Source: Peptococcaceae bacterium (GTDB taxonomy: Bacteria; Bacillota; Dehalobacteriia; UBA7702). Taken from it: a stretch of 13,159 nucleotides of DNA. Of this stretch, positions 1-6,739 are shown one piece after another. The translations under genes and the position numbers were made by a program. The stretch is from the NCBI GenBank assembly GCA_019415505.1, contig DXZC01000062.1, positions 1 to 13,159 on the forward strand. The letters are read 5' to 3'. A model generated the notes under the pieces. It made no database searches. It was not told the origin of the DNA and saw nothing but the letters and a program-made list of their open reading frames with translations. Every line of letters starts with the position of its first letter. Within the stretch, counting starts at the first letter, position 1.

Positions 1-132
1 AGACAGGGCGGTATCAGCGGGAATAGCCAAATTTTTGGGGAGCAAATAGTTTCTAGCGTAACCGTCAGCCGCGTTAACCACATCACCTTTTTTGCCGTGG
101 CCTTTAACGTCCTCAGTTAAAATTACTTTCAT
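1..132 (-). CDS. rplI: 50S ribosomal protein L9, N-terminal part (cut by window edge)
   Basis: The first 44 codons of ribosomal protein L9 are visible, starting MKVILTEDVKGHGKKGD and continuing through NAADGYARNYLLP, the hallmark N-terminal domain that binds 23S rRNA at the base of the L1 stalk. The rest, including the connecting helix and C-terminal domain, lies outside the window. The ATG has a GGAGG ribosome binding site 8 nt upstream (141-145). The gene begins 60 bp after the yybS stop with no obvious terminator between them, so it is probably the last gene seen of the rpsF operon. The identification is secure from the N-terminal signature; nothing can be said about the C-terminus. Confidence 0.96.
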   Translation of the reverse strand, partial: MKVILTEDVKGHGKKGDVVNAADGYARNYLLPKNLAIPADTALS

Positions 133-192
133 AGTTTATACCTCCAGTGGTTTTTTTATCACAGAATCTACTATTTATCTAAACTATAACTT

Positions 193-1185
193 TTATTTAA
201 TCTTTTCTTTGACTTTTTGGGTATATTTCCGGTAATCCAACAGTATATCCACAGCGCCCATTAAGACCAAAAAGGGTAAAGTAAAGCTTATAAAGAGGGC
301 GCACAGCACCCAAATTACAATCTGAGTGCCCTTGGTCAAGCGCCAAAAATTGAAAAAATAGCTCATAACCGCGATACCGGATATTAAAAACAGGGGCAGA
401 TAAATATATAGTATATTTTGGGCGATAACAAGGTAATACTCGCCCTCCAGTTGTTTTCCCATTAGATAGCCAAGGAGTACCAAGGCCATGCCCCACATAA
501 TCCACCAAGGAAAATGCCAATCCCGAAAAGGTGGCAGGGGTTTGATCGCGAATTTTAATTTTTTTAAAATTCGCGCGGCAAAAATATAGTTAAGGGCAGC
601 CATTGCCATGGCGGCCAAGGCCAAGGCTCCCGGCAAAATCCGGCGGAACAAGGCCACTAAACTGTCAACATAGGCTTCCGCGGTGGTACCCGCAGGCAAC
701 ATTTGGGCCAAAAGTCCCATTTTTTCATATTGGTCAAAAACCGCCCGAAAGGTATCCTCCATACCCTGAATCATACTACTGATTGGCAGGTTCGTCATTA
801 CCGCGGATAAACCCAGGGCTATAACGGTAATTAAGCCGGAAGCCACGGAACCGATAAACAAGGTCTTCCCCGGTGAGGCGCCCCGGCGAAAGCAAAGGCC
901 GTAAACCAAGCCGAAAGCTCCAACAGTAAGACCGGAAATAAACCCCACAATCGGGCCGGTAAACACCAGGGACAAAACTAGCGTTACTAAAGAGGTCAGG
1001 GCCCCGGCAGCCACACCCCGGCGCAAAACCACAATAATAACGGGCACTGCCCAAACAAAGGACGCCGCAAAACCCAAAAGTGGCACATAGGTGGAAATTA
1101 GCACCAAGACAACTGCAAGGGCCGCGAAGACGCCGCAATCAGCCAACGTATATGCTCCGCCGGTTTTAACAGTTTGTAAACTCAA
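193..1185 (-). CDS. YybS-like DUF2232 polytopic membrane protein
   Basis: A 330-residue, very hydrophobic protein with about eight predicted membrane segments and a basic C-terminal tail (DYRKYTQKVKEKIK). Its composition, length and position between rpsR and rplI match the DUF2232/YybS family. The family's biochemical function is not established; related folds resemble transporter substrate-binding membrane subunits, but no substrate can be inferred here. The start is a TTG at 1183-1185, supported by GGAGAG (1193-1198) with a 7-nt gap; the nearby ATG at 1188-1190 hits a stop after two codons. In Bacillus and many Clostridia gdpP follows yybS; here rplI follows directly. The family call rests on context plus hydrophobic profile. 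Confidence 0.85.
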   Translation of the reverse strand: MSLQTVKTGGAYTLADCGVFAALAVVLVLISTYVPLLGFAASFVWAVPVIIVVLRRGVAAGALTSLVTLVLSLVFTGPIVGFISGLTVGAFGLVYGLCFRRGASPGKTLFIGSVASGLITVIALGLSAVMTNLPISSMIQGMEDTFRAVFDQYEKMGLLAQMLPAGTTAEAYVDSLVALFRRILPGALALAAMAMAALNYIFAARILKKLKFAIKPLPPFRDWHFPWWIMWGMALVLLGYLMGKQLEGEYYLVIAQNILYIYLPLFLISGIAVMSYFFNFWRLTKGTQIVIWVLCALFISFTLPFLVLMGAVDILLDYRKYTQKVKEKIK

Positions 1186-1237
1186 GCCATCACTCTCCGA
1201 TAAAATGTCTTATTATGCAACAAGAACCTAGCCAATA

Positions 1238-1255
1238 TGCCAGCCAACCCTGGCA
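1238..1255 (-). other. Small hairpin in rpsR-yybS gap
   Basis: TGCCAG and CTGGCA form a 6-bp stem with a 6-nt loop in the 139-bp gap between rpsR and yybS. It lies downstream of the stronger 1290-1314 hairpin in transcription order. Together they make this the most structured intergenic stretch of the ribosomal operon. Role unknown; it may be an RNA processing or stability element. Confidence 0.35.
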
Positions 1256-1289
1256 GGGCGCAAGTAAAACCGCCTCTAAATTGCAGATA

Positions 1290-1314
1290 AGCCCCGATTA
1301 TATAAATCGGGGCT
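1290..1314 (-). terminator. Hairpin after rpsR, possible attenuating terminator
   Basis: A perfect 10-bp stem (AGCCCCGATT / AATCGGGGCT) with a 5-nt loop sits 10 nt past the rpsR stop. In the minus-strand transcript it is followed by TTATCTGCAATTT, a poor U-tract. It may terminate only partly, lowering yybS-rplI expression relative to rpsF-ssb-rpsR, or it may be an mRNA processing or stabilising structure. The stem is certain; its function is inferred. Confidence 0.6.
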
Positions 1315-1324
1315 CAGGGTTTTA

Positions 1325-1570
1325 TTACTCAGTAGTATAAGGCAAAAGGGCAATCTGTCTTGCTCTTTTAATAGCAAGAGTCAAAGCTCTCTGGTGCTTT
1401 GCACAGTTACCAGAAATTCTTCTGGGCAAAATCTTACCCCGTTCACTAACATATTTTTTCAAACGGTTAACGTCTTTATAGTCAATATGGTCTACTTTAT
1501 CCACGCAAAAGGTGCAGACTTTTCTTCTCACTCTGCGACCGCCGCGGGGACGAGACATTCTTTCAGCCAT
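1325..1570 (-). CDS. rpsR: 30S ribosomal protein S18
   Basis: An 81-residue S18, full length for the family. S18 pairs with S6 on the platform of the 30S subunit. The conserved core is clear: KVDHIDYKDVNRLKKYV, then GKILPRRISGNCAKHQRAL and the terminal ARQIALLPYT. The cysteines of CTFC (residues 19-22) together with the downstream NCAKH indicate the zinc-binding (C+) form. The ATG at 1568-1570 has an AAAGGAG site at about 1579-1585 that overlaps the ssb stop region, so translation of the two is tightly linked. Third gene of the rpsF-ssb-rpsR operon. Confidence 0.98.
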   Translation of the reverse strand: MAERMSRPRGGRRVRRKVCTFCVDKVDHIDYKDVNRLKKYVSERGKILPRRISGNCAKHQRALTLAIKRARQIALLPYTTE

Positions 1571-1585
1571 GAAAATTCTCCTTTC

Positions 1586-1987
1586 TTAAAAGGGCATATC
1601 GTCCAGAGGCGTCATTTCCACCTCAGGAGCGTCAGGACTATAGCCGCTGGAACCGGCAGAACCGGAATCCTTGGGCGAGAGGAAACGCACGTTATCCGCC
1701 ACCACTTCCGCGGCAGTACGTTTGGACCCGTCCTGGGCCTCGTAAGTCCTAATTTGCAACCGACCGTCCACTGCCGCCATTTTGCCCTTGGACAAATAAC
1801 GACCGCAAGTTTCAGCCTGTTGCCGCCATACAACTACCGGGATAAAATCAGTTTCCCTTTCGCCGCTGGCGCTTTTATAAGTTCTGTCCACAGCCAGTGT
1901 AAAGGTAGCCACAGGGATACCGCTGGCAGTGGAACGCAATTCCGGGTCGCGGGTCAAACGACCGATAATAACAATTCTGTTGAGCAT
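1586..1987 (-). CDS. ssb: Single-stranded DNA-binding protein
   Basis: A 133-residue SSB that coats single-stranded DNA in replication and repair. The OB-fold begins MLNRIVIIGRLTRDPELR and includes the conserved VVVWRQQAE and SKGKMAAVDGRLQ blocks up to about residue 105. A short low-complexity linker (DSGSAGSSGYSPDAPE) leads to the acidic tip DDMPF, which docks partner proteins. The linker is short compared with the usual 150-175 residue SSB. It sits 17 nt after rpsF with a weak GGGTG ribosome binding site, and the usual rpsF-ssb-rpsR order is kept. Confidence 0.98.
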   Translation of the reverse strand: MLNRIVIIGRLTRDPELRSTASGIPVATFTLAVDRTYKSASGERETDFIPVVVWRQQAETCGRYLSKGKMAAVDGRLQIRTYEAQDGSKRTAAEVVADNVRFLSPKDSGSAGSSGYSPDAPEVEMTPLDDMPF

Positions 1988-2004
1988 ACTAACACCCGAT
2001 TTCT

Positions 2005-2292
2005 TTATTCACCTTCCCGGACAACCAGGAATCTAATAACTTCGTCAGAAATTTTATAATTTCTTTCGAGTTCTTTAGGAAGCTCTGTACTGCCGGTAAA
2101 ATAGCACAGCACATAGTAGCCTTCCCGCAATTTTTTTACCTCATATGCCAAACGTCTTTTTCCCCAATGTTCTACTTTCGTAACTTCACCGCCATTGGCA
2201 GTGATAATACCGGAAAACTTTTCGACAGCGGCATTAACTTGCTCTTCATCCATTTCCGGACGGAGAACATATATGGTTTCATAATTGCGCAT
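2005..2292 (-). CDS. rpsF: 30S ribosomal protein S6
   Basis: A 95-residue S6, full length, beginning MRNYETIYVLRPEMDEEQV with the conserved central HWGKRRLAYEVKKLREGYYVL. S6 forms a heterodimer with S18 on the 30S platform, and in many bacteria that dimer represses its own mRNA. The ATG has a strong AGGAGG site (about 2301-2308). It is the first gene of the ribosomal operon, downstream of a strong promoter (2369-2397) and a structured leader (2323-2353). Confidence 0.98.
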   Translation of the reverse strand: MRNYETIYVLRPEMDEEQVNAAVEKFSGIITANGGEVTKVEHWGKRRLAYEVKKLREGYYVLCYFTGSTELPKELERNYKISDEVIRFLVVREGE

Positions 2293-2320
2293 CCTAAAAC
2301 ACCTCCTCCCTCTGGACTAA

Positions 2321-2353
2321 CGGCCCCTAATTTCCTGAGAAATTTCCCGGGGC
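2321..2353 (-). promoter_or_regulatory. rpsF leader: Structured rpsF leader, candidate S6:S18-binding element
   Basis: In the minus-strand leader, GCCCC (2349-2353) pairs with GGGGC (2323-2327). Inside it, AATTTC pairs with GAAATT (2339-2344 with 2329-2334) around a TCAG loop, leaving an asymmetric internal loop of GGGA opposite a single A. The lower stem is followed directly by CCG (2321-2323). Known S6:S18 autoregulatory leaders contain a hairpin with a CCG trinucleotide, so this is a candidate. The pairing is seen directly; the regulatory role is inferred from location and general resemblance. Confidence 0.5.
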
Positions 2354-2368
2354 AGGGATAACTATGAT

Positions 2369-2397
2369 ATTATAGCATATGTTTCCAGGTTATGCAA
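2369..2397 (-). promoter_or_regulatory. Sigma-A type promoter of the rpsF operon
   Basis: On the minus strand a -35 box TTGCAT (2392-2397) and a perfect -10 box TATAAT (2369-2374) are separated by 17 bp, with TGC just before the -10 forming an extended -10. The start site should fall near 2362, leaving a leader of about 70 nt before rpsF. This separates the ribosomal genes from the upstream mscS-DUF951 group, although read-through from those genes is possible. Confidence 0.8.
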
Positions 2398-2402
2398 TAC
2401 CT

Positions 2403-2600
2403 TCATTTATTTTTCCCCTCAATATTGACCACCGCTTTTAGGCGGCGCTCCACCTCGGTACGAGCCAACATAACGCTGTGGCCGCAGGTCAGGCATTTAA
2501 TACGGAAATCCGCGCCTATCCTAGTAATTTCCCATTCATAGCCACCGCAGGGATGGGGTTTTTTCAAACGTATAACGTCTCCCACTTGTAAAGATGTCAC
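2403..2600 (-). CDS. DUF951 family protein
   Basis: A 65-residue protein matching the DUF951 family, small Bacillota proteins of unknown function usually encoded next to an MscS channel and rpsF. Visible family features are the N-terminal VGDVIRLKKPHPCGGYEW, the RIGADFRIKCLTCGH block, and RTEVERRLK near the end. Cysteines in PCGG and CLTCGH suggest a small zinc site (inference). The start is GTG (2598-2600) overlapping the mscS stop as GTGA, with a strong GGAGGAGG site upstream. The overlap implies translational coupling to the channel gene. Confidence 0.93.
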   Translation of the reverse strand: MTSLQVGDVIRLKKPHPCGGYEWEITRIGADFRIKCLTCGHSVMLARTEVERRLKAVVNIEGKNK

Positions 2601-3454
2601 GCTTCCTCCTCCTTTTCCCTGGTAACGGCGGGCTCCTGTATAATCTCACATACCGGGAAGGGTATTTTTATGCCCCCGTCGTCCAGGGCCAATTTAACAG
2701 CCTTTTTTAAGCCCCGCTCCACGTCCCACTGGCGCATAGGCAGGGTATAGGCTAACAGCCGCAGGGTAACTGAGCTATCCATCAGGGCTTGTACCCCTAA
2801 TACAGTGGGAGGCTCCACTAAATCTTCTTTATTAGCCGCATAATATTCTGCCGCCGCCTCCCTCATAATAGCCTCAGCCTTATCAATATCGCTATCATAG
2901 GCGATGGCTTGATCCACCACGACCCTTATATTGTTGCGGCAATAGTTGGCCACGTCAGTAATAGCGCCATTGGGAATGATATATAATTCCCCGTCTATAC
3001 CGTTGATTTTCGTAATGCGAATACCAACCTCAGCCACAGTACCGGCATGATTATTAATGGAGACGTATTCCCCTACATTATACTGATCCTCCAGTATGAT
3101 AAAGAAACCAGTAAAAACGTCCTTAACCAGTGCCTGGGCCCCAAAGCTCACCGCCAGACCCACAACCCCGGCAGCCGCTAATATTGAGGCCACGTTAACG
3201 CCAAAGCGCCCTAAAATAATAACTATCACAATAAAGACCATAACGTATTTGATAATACTGTTGGTCAAATGATTCAATGTAACCCGGCGGTTATTGTTAT
3301 CAGCCCGCTGAGAAAACCGGTTATTAAAGGTGCGGTTTACTACGCCGCAAGCAATTTTATAAACTAAAACTCCCAGCAAAAGAGTGATAACTACGCTTAT
3401 AACCGTGGTTAAACCCGGTATATCGTTAATCGCCGCTACTATATCAGACCACAT
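2597..3454 (-). CDS. MscS-family mechanosensitive ion channel
   Basis: A 285-residue small-conductance mechanosensitive channel, which opens under membrane tension to release solutes on osmotic downshock. Three hydrophobic segments (about residues 14-36, 66-84 and 88-120) are visible. The third holds the pore-lining helix with the Gly/Ala pattern AAAGVVGLAVSFGAQAL. It is followed by the beta domain with the hallmark NVGEYV (126-131), AGTVAEVGIR and IIPNGAI (about 159-165), then the cytoplasmic alpha/beta domain. Length fits the compact MscS/YkuT subgroup. It starts 2 nt after the upstream stop and overlaps DUF951 by 4 nt, so it lies in a tight operon. A weak AGGAT site lies about 11 nt before the ATG. 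Confidence 0.95.
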   Translation of the reverse strand: MWSDIVAAINDIPGLTTVISVVITLLLGVLVYKIACGVVNRTFNNRFSQRADNNNRRVTLNHLTNSIIKYVMVFIVIVIILGRFGVNVASILAAAGVVGLAVSFGAQALVKDVFTGFFIILEDQYNVGEYVSINNHAGTVAEVGIRITKINGIDGELYIIPNGAITDVANYCRNNIRVVVDQAIAYDSDIDKAEAIMREAAAEYYAANKEDLVEPPTVLGVQALMDSSVTLRLLAYTLPMRQWDVERGLKKAVKLALDDGGIKIPFPVCEIIQEPAVTREKEEEA

Positions 3455-3456
3455 TT

Positions 3457-4107
3457 TCAGGACATCCTTTGTATTATTTCGTCAAGAGAATCAGCTAAAA
3501 TACCACCGCCAGACCGGGCAGCGACCATTTGCGGCAGATAATCTACAGCCCCGGCAGTCTCTAAAGCGGCGGCGGCTTTTACAGCCAAACGCCAGTCTTC
3601 CCCCTGTAGCCAATGGGCTAAATACTTGTTGCCCTCCGCTGAGGGGTACTTGCCTAAAAGCTCCAGAACTGTAGGAATATCCTCAGGCTCCAAGCTGGCC
3701 GCTAAAGAGACGAGTAAAGCGGCAACCTCCTCCCGGTGGCTAGAGCCAACGGCATTCACCAACATAAAAAGGTTCTTGCGGGGTATATCCCCTGCTATAG
3801 GCAAATAGGCGTCAGCGCTTTCCTGCGGGAAAAAGGCAAAAACCTCCCCCAAAACCCAGGGCATAGCATGGGTCTTACCCCTAACCAGCGGGTCTATCAA
3901 GGGAAACACTGTCGGCCAGCCCTGCTCTAAGAATTCCGCCAAAATGGGCTGGGCCTCCAAGGGAGCCACCTTACCGCTAAAAACGGCTAAAAGAGACTTA
4001 TTTAACCCCTTTTTGCCGGGTAACGGGGTTTCCGCTACCTTAATTTCCTGCCACTCAACAGGTGCGGGGCTGGTTTTCTTTTTGCGCAACCTATCCCATA
4101 TTGACAT
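3457..4107 (-). CDS. Helical-repeat protein of unknown function
   Basis: Not recognised as a characterised family. The 216-residue protein has a basic N-terminus (MSIWDRLRKKK) followed by alternating amphipathic helices (for example LEAQPILAEFLEQGWPTVFPLI, shown in part as LEAQPILAEF, then LVSLAASLEPEDIPTVLELL and RLAVKAAAALETAG). The pattern suggests a HEAT-like or armadillo-like scaffold. There is no signal peptide or membrane segment. I chose the ATG at 4105-4107 because GAGGT lies just upstream and the previous stop is 7 nt away. A start at 4152 would overlap the upstream gene by 38 nt without a better site. Being sandwiched between the DsrE-like gene and mscS suggests cotranscription, but its role is open. 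Confidence 0.75.
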   Translation of the reverse strand: MSIWDRLRKKKTSPAPVEWQEIKVAETPLPGKKGLNKSLLAVFSGKVAPLEAQPILAEFLEQGWPTVFPLIDPLVRGKTHAMPWVLGEVFAFFPQESADAYLPIAGDIPRKNLFMLVNAVGSSHREEVAALLVSLAASLEPEDIPTVLELLGKYPSAEGNKYLAHWLQGEDWRLAVKAAAALETAGAVDYLPQMVAARSGGGILADSLDEIIQRMS

Positions 4108-4114
4108 AAATACC

Positions 4115-4576
4115 TCACAGACTGACCACTTTATCCACGCCATGGAGGACAATAAGAATCTCAGACATGGACCCTAAAGTTCCCACCGGTAAATCAGAGC
4201 CTAACTCATAAAAACTAACGCTATCCTCAGAAACCAGAATTTTGCTGCCCCGCTTCTCAATGTCAGCCAGGTAAGGTATAAGGGGGGAAGCCGCCATAGC
4301 CATATACACACCGGCATTGACAAAAATAACATAATCCGGGTGCATACACTTATCAGTCATAGCTTGAAAAAACTTTTGTAATAAATCAGCGCCTAAATCC
4401 TGGTCGCCCCGGCCCATACCGTTATCCCCAACCAAATAGCATACAGAGGGATTTTCACCGCCTATATCCTGACCAAAGGCGGCGTATTCCTCCTGTTTTA
4501 CAGGGGATTCCAGGCCGCCGCCAAACTCGTCAGCTTCAGATACAGGTACATTCCAAGGTTTTTCCGCAATAGTCAT
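4115..4576 (-). CDS. DsrE/YedF-like protein lacking the usual cysteines
   Basis: A 153-residue protein whose residues 46-150 resemble the DsrE-like C-terminal domain of YedF-type proteins. It has VGDNGMGRGDQDLGADLL (49-66), the YVIFVNAGVYMA strand (82-93) and a final VGTLGSMSEI (131-140). DsrE domains often relay sulfur on cysteines. In YedF proteins the stretch after the 'GS+IL' strand normally carries a CxxC-like motif; here it reads VSEDSV (115-120) with no cysteine. The N-terminal TusA domain of full YedF is also absent and is replaced by about 40 polar residues. The start ATG at 4574-4576 has AAAGGAGAG ahead of it; an ATG 21 nt further up has no site. Thiol relay therefore looks unlikely; a structural or ligand-binding role is possible. 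Confidence 0.78.
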   Translation of the reverse strand: MTIAEKPWNVPVSEADEFGGGLESPVKQEEYAAFGQDIGGENPSVCYLVGDNGMGRGDQDLGADLLQKFFQAMTDKCMHPDYVIFVNAGVYMAMAASPLIPYLADIEKRGSKILVSEDSVSFYELGSDLPVGTLGSMSEILIVLHGVDKVVSL

Positions 4577-4610
4577 TTTTCTCTCCTTTCGCGCCATAAG
4601 CCCAGGTTTT

Positions 4611-5300
4611 TTATTTTCTACCCTGGGGACAAACAGCTACGCATTTTCCACATATTCTTTTACCGAAGGTTTGCCGCACTTCGGTTAAATAGTCATCACA
4701 GCGGTGAAAATCAAATCTCTCAGCCAAGTCCTGGCGGGGCTGGAAGGAGTTACCCAATATGGCTCCAGCCGGACAAATATCGGTACAGGCGGTACAATCA
4801 CCGCATTGATTGGCCATAGGCTTATCAGCAACCAAGGCCGCGTCCGTCAAAACTGTGCCTAAACGCAACCTGGGTCCAACCTCCGGGTTAATTAGGGAGC
4901 AGCTTTTGCCAATCCAGCCCAGGCCAGCCAAGGCAGCGGCCATACGGTGGCTGAAAATACTGCCCTCCTTGGTCTCACCGGCTCTCTGGGAAGCGGGTAT
5001 AGGGTAAGCCTTATAACCCTCCTGCACCAAAAAATTATTGAGGCGCAAACCAATTTGGTTTATTAATCCATTGGCTATATCATAATAAGCTAAATAGGTG
5101 TGGCTGGGACTGGCCAGTAATTCCGCCACCACCGGGGAGGGCAGAAACACCGCAAAAGAAAAAGCTCTGGGATATTGGCCAAAGTCCGCGCCATAAAGGC
5201 GGCCTATGGCTTCAACATGGGGAGTTAAATCAGCGACGCCGCACAGGTTGGCCCCCCAATCTTTAGCCTTAGTTATCAGCGTTTCTTTTAAATCCATCAT
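4611..5300 (-). CDS. Short QueG-like (COG1600) double [4Fe-4S] protein
   Basis: A 229-residue protein related to epoxyqueuosine reductase. The core GLGWIGKSCSLINPEVG (126-142) followed by RLRLGTVLTDAAL matches the QueG catalytic domain. Iron-sulfur ligands are visible: C166, C169, C172 and C176 in CGDCTACTDICP, and C217, C220 and C224 in CGKCVAVCP, with C201 as the probable eighth ligand. QueG proper, which makes queuosine in tRNA using cobalamin, is about 350-380 residues with an extra C-terminal helical domain. That domain is missing, so this is more likely one of the short COG1600 paralogues of unknown substrate. The ATG pair at 5295-5300 has no clear ribosome binding site. It starts 49 nt after nhaA. 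Confidence 0.85.
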   Translation of the reverse strand: MMDLKETLITKAKDWGANLCGVADLTPHVEAIGRLYGADFGQYPRAFSFAVFLPSPVVAELLASPSHTYLAYYDIANGLINQIGLRLNNFLVQEGYKAYPIPASQRAGETKEGSIFSHRMAAALAGLGWIGKSCSLINPEVGPRLRLGTVLTDAALVADKPMANQCGDCTACTDICPAGAILGNSFQPRQDLAERFDFHRCDDYLTEVRQTFGKRICGKCVAVCPQGRK

Positions 5301-5349
5301 ACAACCCAGTTAACCCCCTTCAATATTCCGAAAATATAAAAATCCATTA

Positions 5350-6525
5350 CTATTTAATATTAGTATGGAAGGGCTGGAGCATTTCACCCTCCCGATACCG
5401 CCGGATACCCAATACCTTAGAGGCGGCAAAGGCCAACGGCCCGGCGAGAATGCTAAGCAAAGCGCCCATCTTAGCGGAACCCTGTAATACCGGGTCCACA
5501 AAGGCGGAATTGCACATAAACAGCGCCACAGTAAGGCCCACCCCAGCCACTATACCGGCTACAGCTAAATCCCGGCGGCCCATACCTTTAGGCAGATCAA
5601 AACCTAATTTTGCGCCTAAATAGCCAAAGGCGAAGATGCCGCCGCACTTACCTACAATCAAGGCCGCGGTAATCAGCAGCGTGAGAATACCAATACTGGA
5701 AAATTCCACCCCAGCGTTACATAGGCCGAAAAAGAACAGACCATAATCCACTACCGGCTTCCAGTGGCGGTTAAATTTTTCCAAAGCCCGCTCATCGTCC
5801 TCGTCATCAATATCAGTAACGTCCTCTGGTACAGCAGGCAGGAAAGGTATAATCAAGACCAAAGCTAACGAGGCGTGAATATTGGCAAAATGTAAACCCA
5901 GCCAACAGGGAATACCACCGAGAACCAAATACCAAATATAGCCATTTACGTGCATTTTTCGCAATGTGAGGGCTACGGACATCCCCAAAAGGCACAGTAA
6001 GAGATACTGGGGCAACACAGCGCCGGAGGGGTAAAAAATGGCGATAATTATCAGGCCAATAGCGTCGTCGGCAATGGCTAACAACAAAAGGTATTTGATT
6101 GCCGGGTGGCCGCCGCCAAAAACCAACTTTGCTACCAACCAGGCAATGGCAATATCCGTGGCAGTGGGTATGCCCCAACCTACAGTATACTGGGGGTCGC
6201 CAATTAACATATTTAAAAGTAAATACACCGCCACGGGGCCAGCCACCCCGCCCACTGTGGCAATGAGGGGATTAAAAGCTCTTTTTATGGGGTTTAAGGA
6301 GCCGCCGGGCAGCAAAGATTCCACAATCTCCACAGCCGCGGTGGCAAAAAAGAACACCATAAAAATATCCTCTACCAAAAAATGTATAGTAACATCATTA
6401 AATAAAGGAAAATGGATAAAGTGTTCATATGTCTCCGGGGATATATTAGCCCAGAACAATGCCACGATAATACCCACAATTAGGGGAATAGAGTATTCCT
6501 GCATGGCCTCGTGTAATTTTCTCAT
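5350..6525 (-). CDS. nhaA: NhaA-type Na+/H+ antiporter
   Basis: A 391-residue polytopic membrane protein of the NhaA family, which exchanges Na+ or Li+ for protons to control pH and sodium. The functional motifs are present. TATDIAIAW (121-129) carries the aspartate equivalent to E. coli D133. LAIADDAIGL (149-158) carries the paired aspartates equivalent to D163/D164. VGKCGG (about 290-295) carries the lysine equivalent to K300. An acidic cytoplasmic insert (VTDIDDEDDERALEKF, about 235-250) precedes the second half. Length fits the family, although the sequence is divergent from E. coli NhaA. The ATG at 6523-6525 has GAGGT 5 nt upstream. The 3' end lies 49 nt before the QueG-like gene, so read-through is likely. 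Confidence 0.93.
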   Translation of the reverse strand: MRKLHEAMQEYSIPLIVGIIVALFWANISPETYEHFIHFPLFNDVTIHFLVEDIFMVFFFATAAVEIVESLLPGGSLNPIKRAFNPLIATVGGVAGPVAVYLLLNMLIGDPQYTVGWGIPTATDIAIAWLVAKLVFGGGHPAIKYLLLLAIADDAIGLIIIAIFYPSGAVLPQYLLLCLLGMSVALTLRKMHVNGYIWYLVLGGIPCWLGLHFANIHASLALVLIIPFLPAVPEDVTDIDDEDDERALEKFNRHWKPVVDYGLFFFGLCNAGVEFSSIGILTLLITAALIVGKCGGIFAFGYLGAKLGFDLPKGMGRRDLAVAGIVAGVGLTVALFMCNSAFVDPVLQGSAKMGALLSILAGPLAFAASKVLGIRRYREGEMLQPFHTNIK

Positions 6526-6603
6526 TGTACCTCACTGAAATTATAAAGCAACTAAAGCGCAAAATTTTTTATTTCTACATACTGAATATTGTTTTAACTG
6601 ATT

Positions 6604-6632
6604 ATTATTTTATATTTATTATAGTTTGCCAA
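6604..6632 (-). promoter_or_regulatory. Probable nhaA promoter
   Basis: On the minus strand TTGGCA (6627-6632) and AATAAT (6604-6609) are separated by 17 bp in an AT-rich stretch. The transcript would start near 6597 with a leader of about 70 nt. The surrounding region is so AT-rich that other -10-like hexamers occur (6618-6623, 6641-6646), so the exact choice is uncertain. Confidence 0.45.
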
Positions 6633-6647
6633 TTATTCTTATTATAT

Positions 6648-6671
6648 CACAAAATTTGTTAAATTTTTGTG
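6648..6671. repeat. AT-rich inverted repeat upstream of nhaA promoter
   Basis: CACAAAATTT (6648-6657) and AATTTTTGTG (6662-6671) form an imperfect dyad with a 4-nt centre, 15 bp upstream of the proposed nhaA -35 box. It could be a regulator-binding site or chance symmetry in AT-rich DNA. It has no U-tract after it on either strand, so it does not look like a terminator for larB. Confidence 0.35.
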
Positions 6672-6739
6672 TCCATACGAGCAACCCTGCAAAAGCCGCT
6701 AAATCATTAACCTAATTCTAACCGGTTAATCTAATCTGT

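Noticed and set aside
1394..2059. Plus-strand open frame of 221 codons
   Set aside because: It runs antisense across rpsR, ssb and the end of rpsF, all clearly identified, and has no recognisable domain.
4108..4152. Longer start for the helical-repeat protein at 4152
   Set aside because: It would add 15 residues overlapping the DsrE-like gene; the ATG at 4107 has GAGGT upstream and a 7-nt gap to the previous stop.
4577..4597. Longer start for the DsrE-like protein at 4597
   Set aside because: That ATG has no ribosome binding site, and the added residues MARKERK are encoded by the AAAGGAGAG site of the next ATG.
4601..4627. CCCAGG / CCTGGG dyad around the QueG-like stop as a terminator
   Set aside because: The stem is only 6 bp with a 15-nt loop and no U-tract follows, so it is too weak to call.
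6038..6538. Plus-strand open frame of 166 codons
   Set aside because: It is antisense to the nhaA motifs and has no family features.
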